Shown piece by piece: positions 5,718-6,214 of a stretch of DNA of 6,214 bases. Both the position numbers and the translations under genes were made by a program. The DNA comes from Lysobacteraceae bacterium (lineage in GTDB: Bacteria > Pseudomonadota > Gammaproteobacteria > Xanthomonadales > Xanthomonadaceae): assembly GCA_003449195.1 (NCBI GenBank), contig DMID01000116.1, positions 1-6,214 on the forward strand, given 5' to 3'. Under the pieces are notes generated by a model, which saw only the letters and a program-made list of their open reading frames with translations, was not told the origin of the DNA and searched no databases. Each line of letters starts with the position of its first letter. The first letter of the stretch is position 1.

Positions 5718-6214
5718 TCAGCCCGCGTCGGAGGAATCTTCGACGTGGGAATGCAGCAGCCCGAGCAGGCGCGCGCGCGACAAGGCTTCGGTGCGGCTGT
5801 TGGCATCGAGCTTGCGGTACAGGTTCTTCAGGTGGAACTTGACCGTGTTCTCGGACAGGTTGAGGCGCCGGGCGATCTGCTTGTTCGAATGGCCGAAGGC
5901 CAGCTCGGACAGCATTTCGCGTTCGCGTTCGCTGAAACCGGAGCCGGCGTCCTCGCCATGTTGCAGGCGTTCCAGCAAGGTCTGCATCGTCAATGCCAGC
6001 GTGGTGCCCGGCAACACGTCCGGGTCCTGCTGACGCGCGCAGCGCAGCAGGGCCTTGGCCGGTGCGCCCAGTTCGAGCACGACCTGCCACGAGCAGGTAT
6101 GCGCAACGTGGTCCAGCGCCTGGCGCAACGGCGGCAGGGCCTGCGCGATTTCGCCGCGTTGCTGCAGGGTCAGGGCGATGCGGGCGCGGGCGCGGGCGAG
6201 CAGGAAATGGTTGC
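5718..6214 (-). CDS. LuxR-family transcriptional regulator, MalT/LAL-like, C-terminal part (5' end outside window)
   Basis: The frame is open from the right edge of the window to the TGA at 5718-5720, giving 164 visible residues. The TTG near 6128 is internal, because the coding frame continues upstream with helical sequence (LLARARARIALTLQQRGE, then IAQALPPLRQAL) that looks like tetratricopeptide-type repeats. A linker is followed by a complete LuxR-type helix-turn-helix at about 5754-5936: FSEREREMLSELAFGHSNKQ, then IARRLNLSENTVKFHLKNLY and RKL. The FSEREREML opening, S-N-K-Q-IA and the S-x-N-TVK-x-H recognition helix are hallmarks. TPR-like helices before a C-terminal LuxR domain are typical of the MalT/AlkS class of large ATP-dependent activators, in which the repeat region senses a small inducer. 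No response-regulator receiver domain is seen in the visible part. Its position beside the aminotransferase and receptor genes suggests it may control them, but that is inference from neighbourhood. Confidence 0.9.
   Translation of the reverse strand, partial: NHFLLARARARIALTLQQRGEIAQALPPLRQALDHVAHTCSWQVVLELGAPAKALLRCARQQDPDVLPGTTLALTMQTLLERLQHGEDAGSGFSEREREMLSELAFGHSNKQIARRLNLSENTVKFHLKNLYRKLDANSRTEALSRARLLGLLHSHVEDSSDAG

Noticed and set aside
6126..6128. TTG as the start of a short 136-residue LuxR-type protein
   Set aside because: The frame continues open to the window edge with plausible TPR-like helices, so the gene is a truncated view of a larger protein.

Overview
The window is a GC-rich bacterial chromosomal segment with normal coding density. 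A TonB-dependent outer-membrane receptor, a twin-arginine leader and a LuxR/MalT-type regulator show a Gram-negative, didermic host. The protein style and GC-ending codons suggest a gammaproteobacterium of the Xanthomonadaceae/Rhodanobacteraceae group (Lysobacterales). That placement is an inference from overall resemblance, not a database result. I saw no tRNA, rRNA, CRISPR array, insertion sequence or phage gene.

Layout from left to right. (1) The 3' end of an FMN-dependent alpha-hydroxy-acid oxidase/dehydrogenase gene on the + strand stops at 257-259. (2) A convergent intergenic stretch (260-503) carries three hairpin-forming inverted repeats. (3) A complete HAD-superfamily hydrolase gene lies on the - strand (504-1124). 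(4) A divergent intergenic region (1125-1323) holds a repeated 9-bp motif and a structured leader. (5) A complete 920-residue TonB-dependent receptor gene lies on the + strand (1324-4086). (6) An intergenic stretch contains a strong 12-bp-stem hairpin. (7) A Tat-exported, HisC-like PLP-dependent aminotransferase gene (413 residues) lies on the + strand (4341-5582). (8) A convergent terminator zone (5583-5717) has two strong hairpins, the second a textbook intrinsic terminator. (9) The 3' end of a large LuxR-family (MalT/LAL-like) regulator gene lies on the - strand and runs off the right edge.

The most interesting unit is the central pair plus the regulator. An outer-membrane receptor of unknown ligand sits next to an aminotransferase that carries a twin-arginine leader and should act outside the cytoplasm. 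A MalT-like regulator, of a class that usually senses a small-molecule inducer, is encoded convergently beside them. A reasonable inference is a nutrient-scavenging locus: the receptor imports an amino compound, a periplasmic PLP enzyme transaminates it, and the regulator may sense a product. A terminator-like hairpin between receptor and aminotransferase means they are probably not one simple operon. The substrate cannot be read from the sequence. The alpha-hydroxy-acid oxidase also yields 2-oxo acids, but it is separated by an opposite-strand gene, so its link to this locus is only a possibility.
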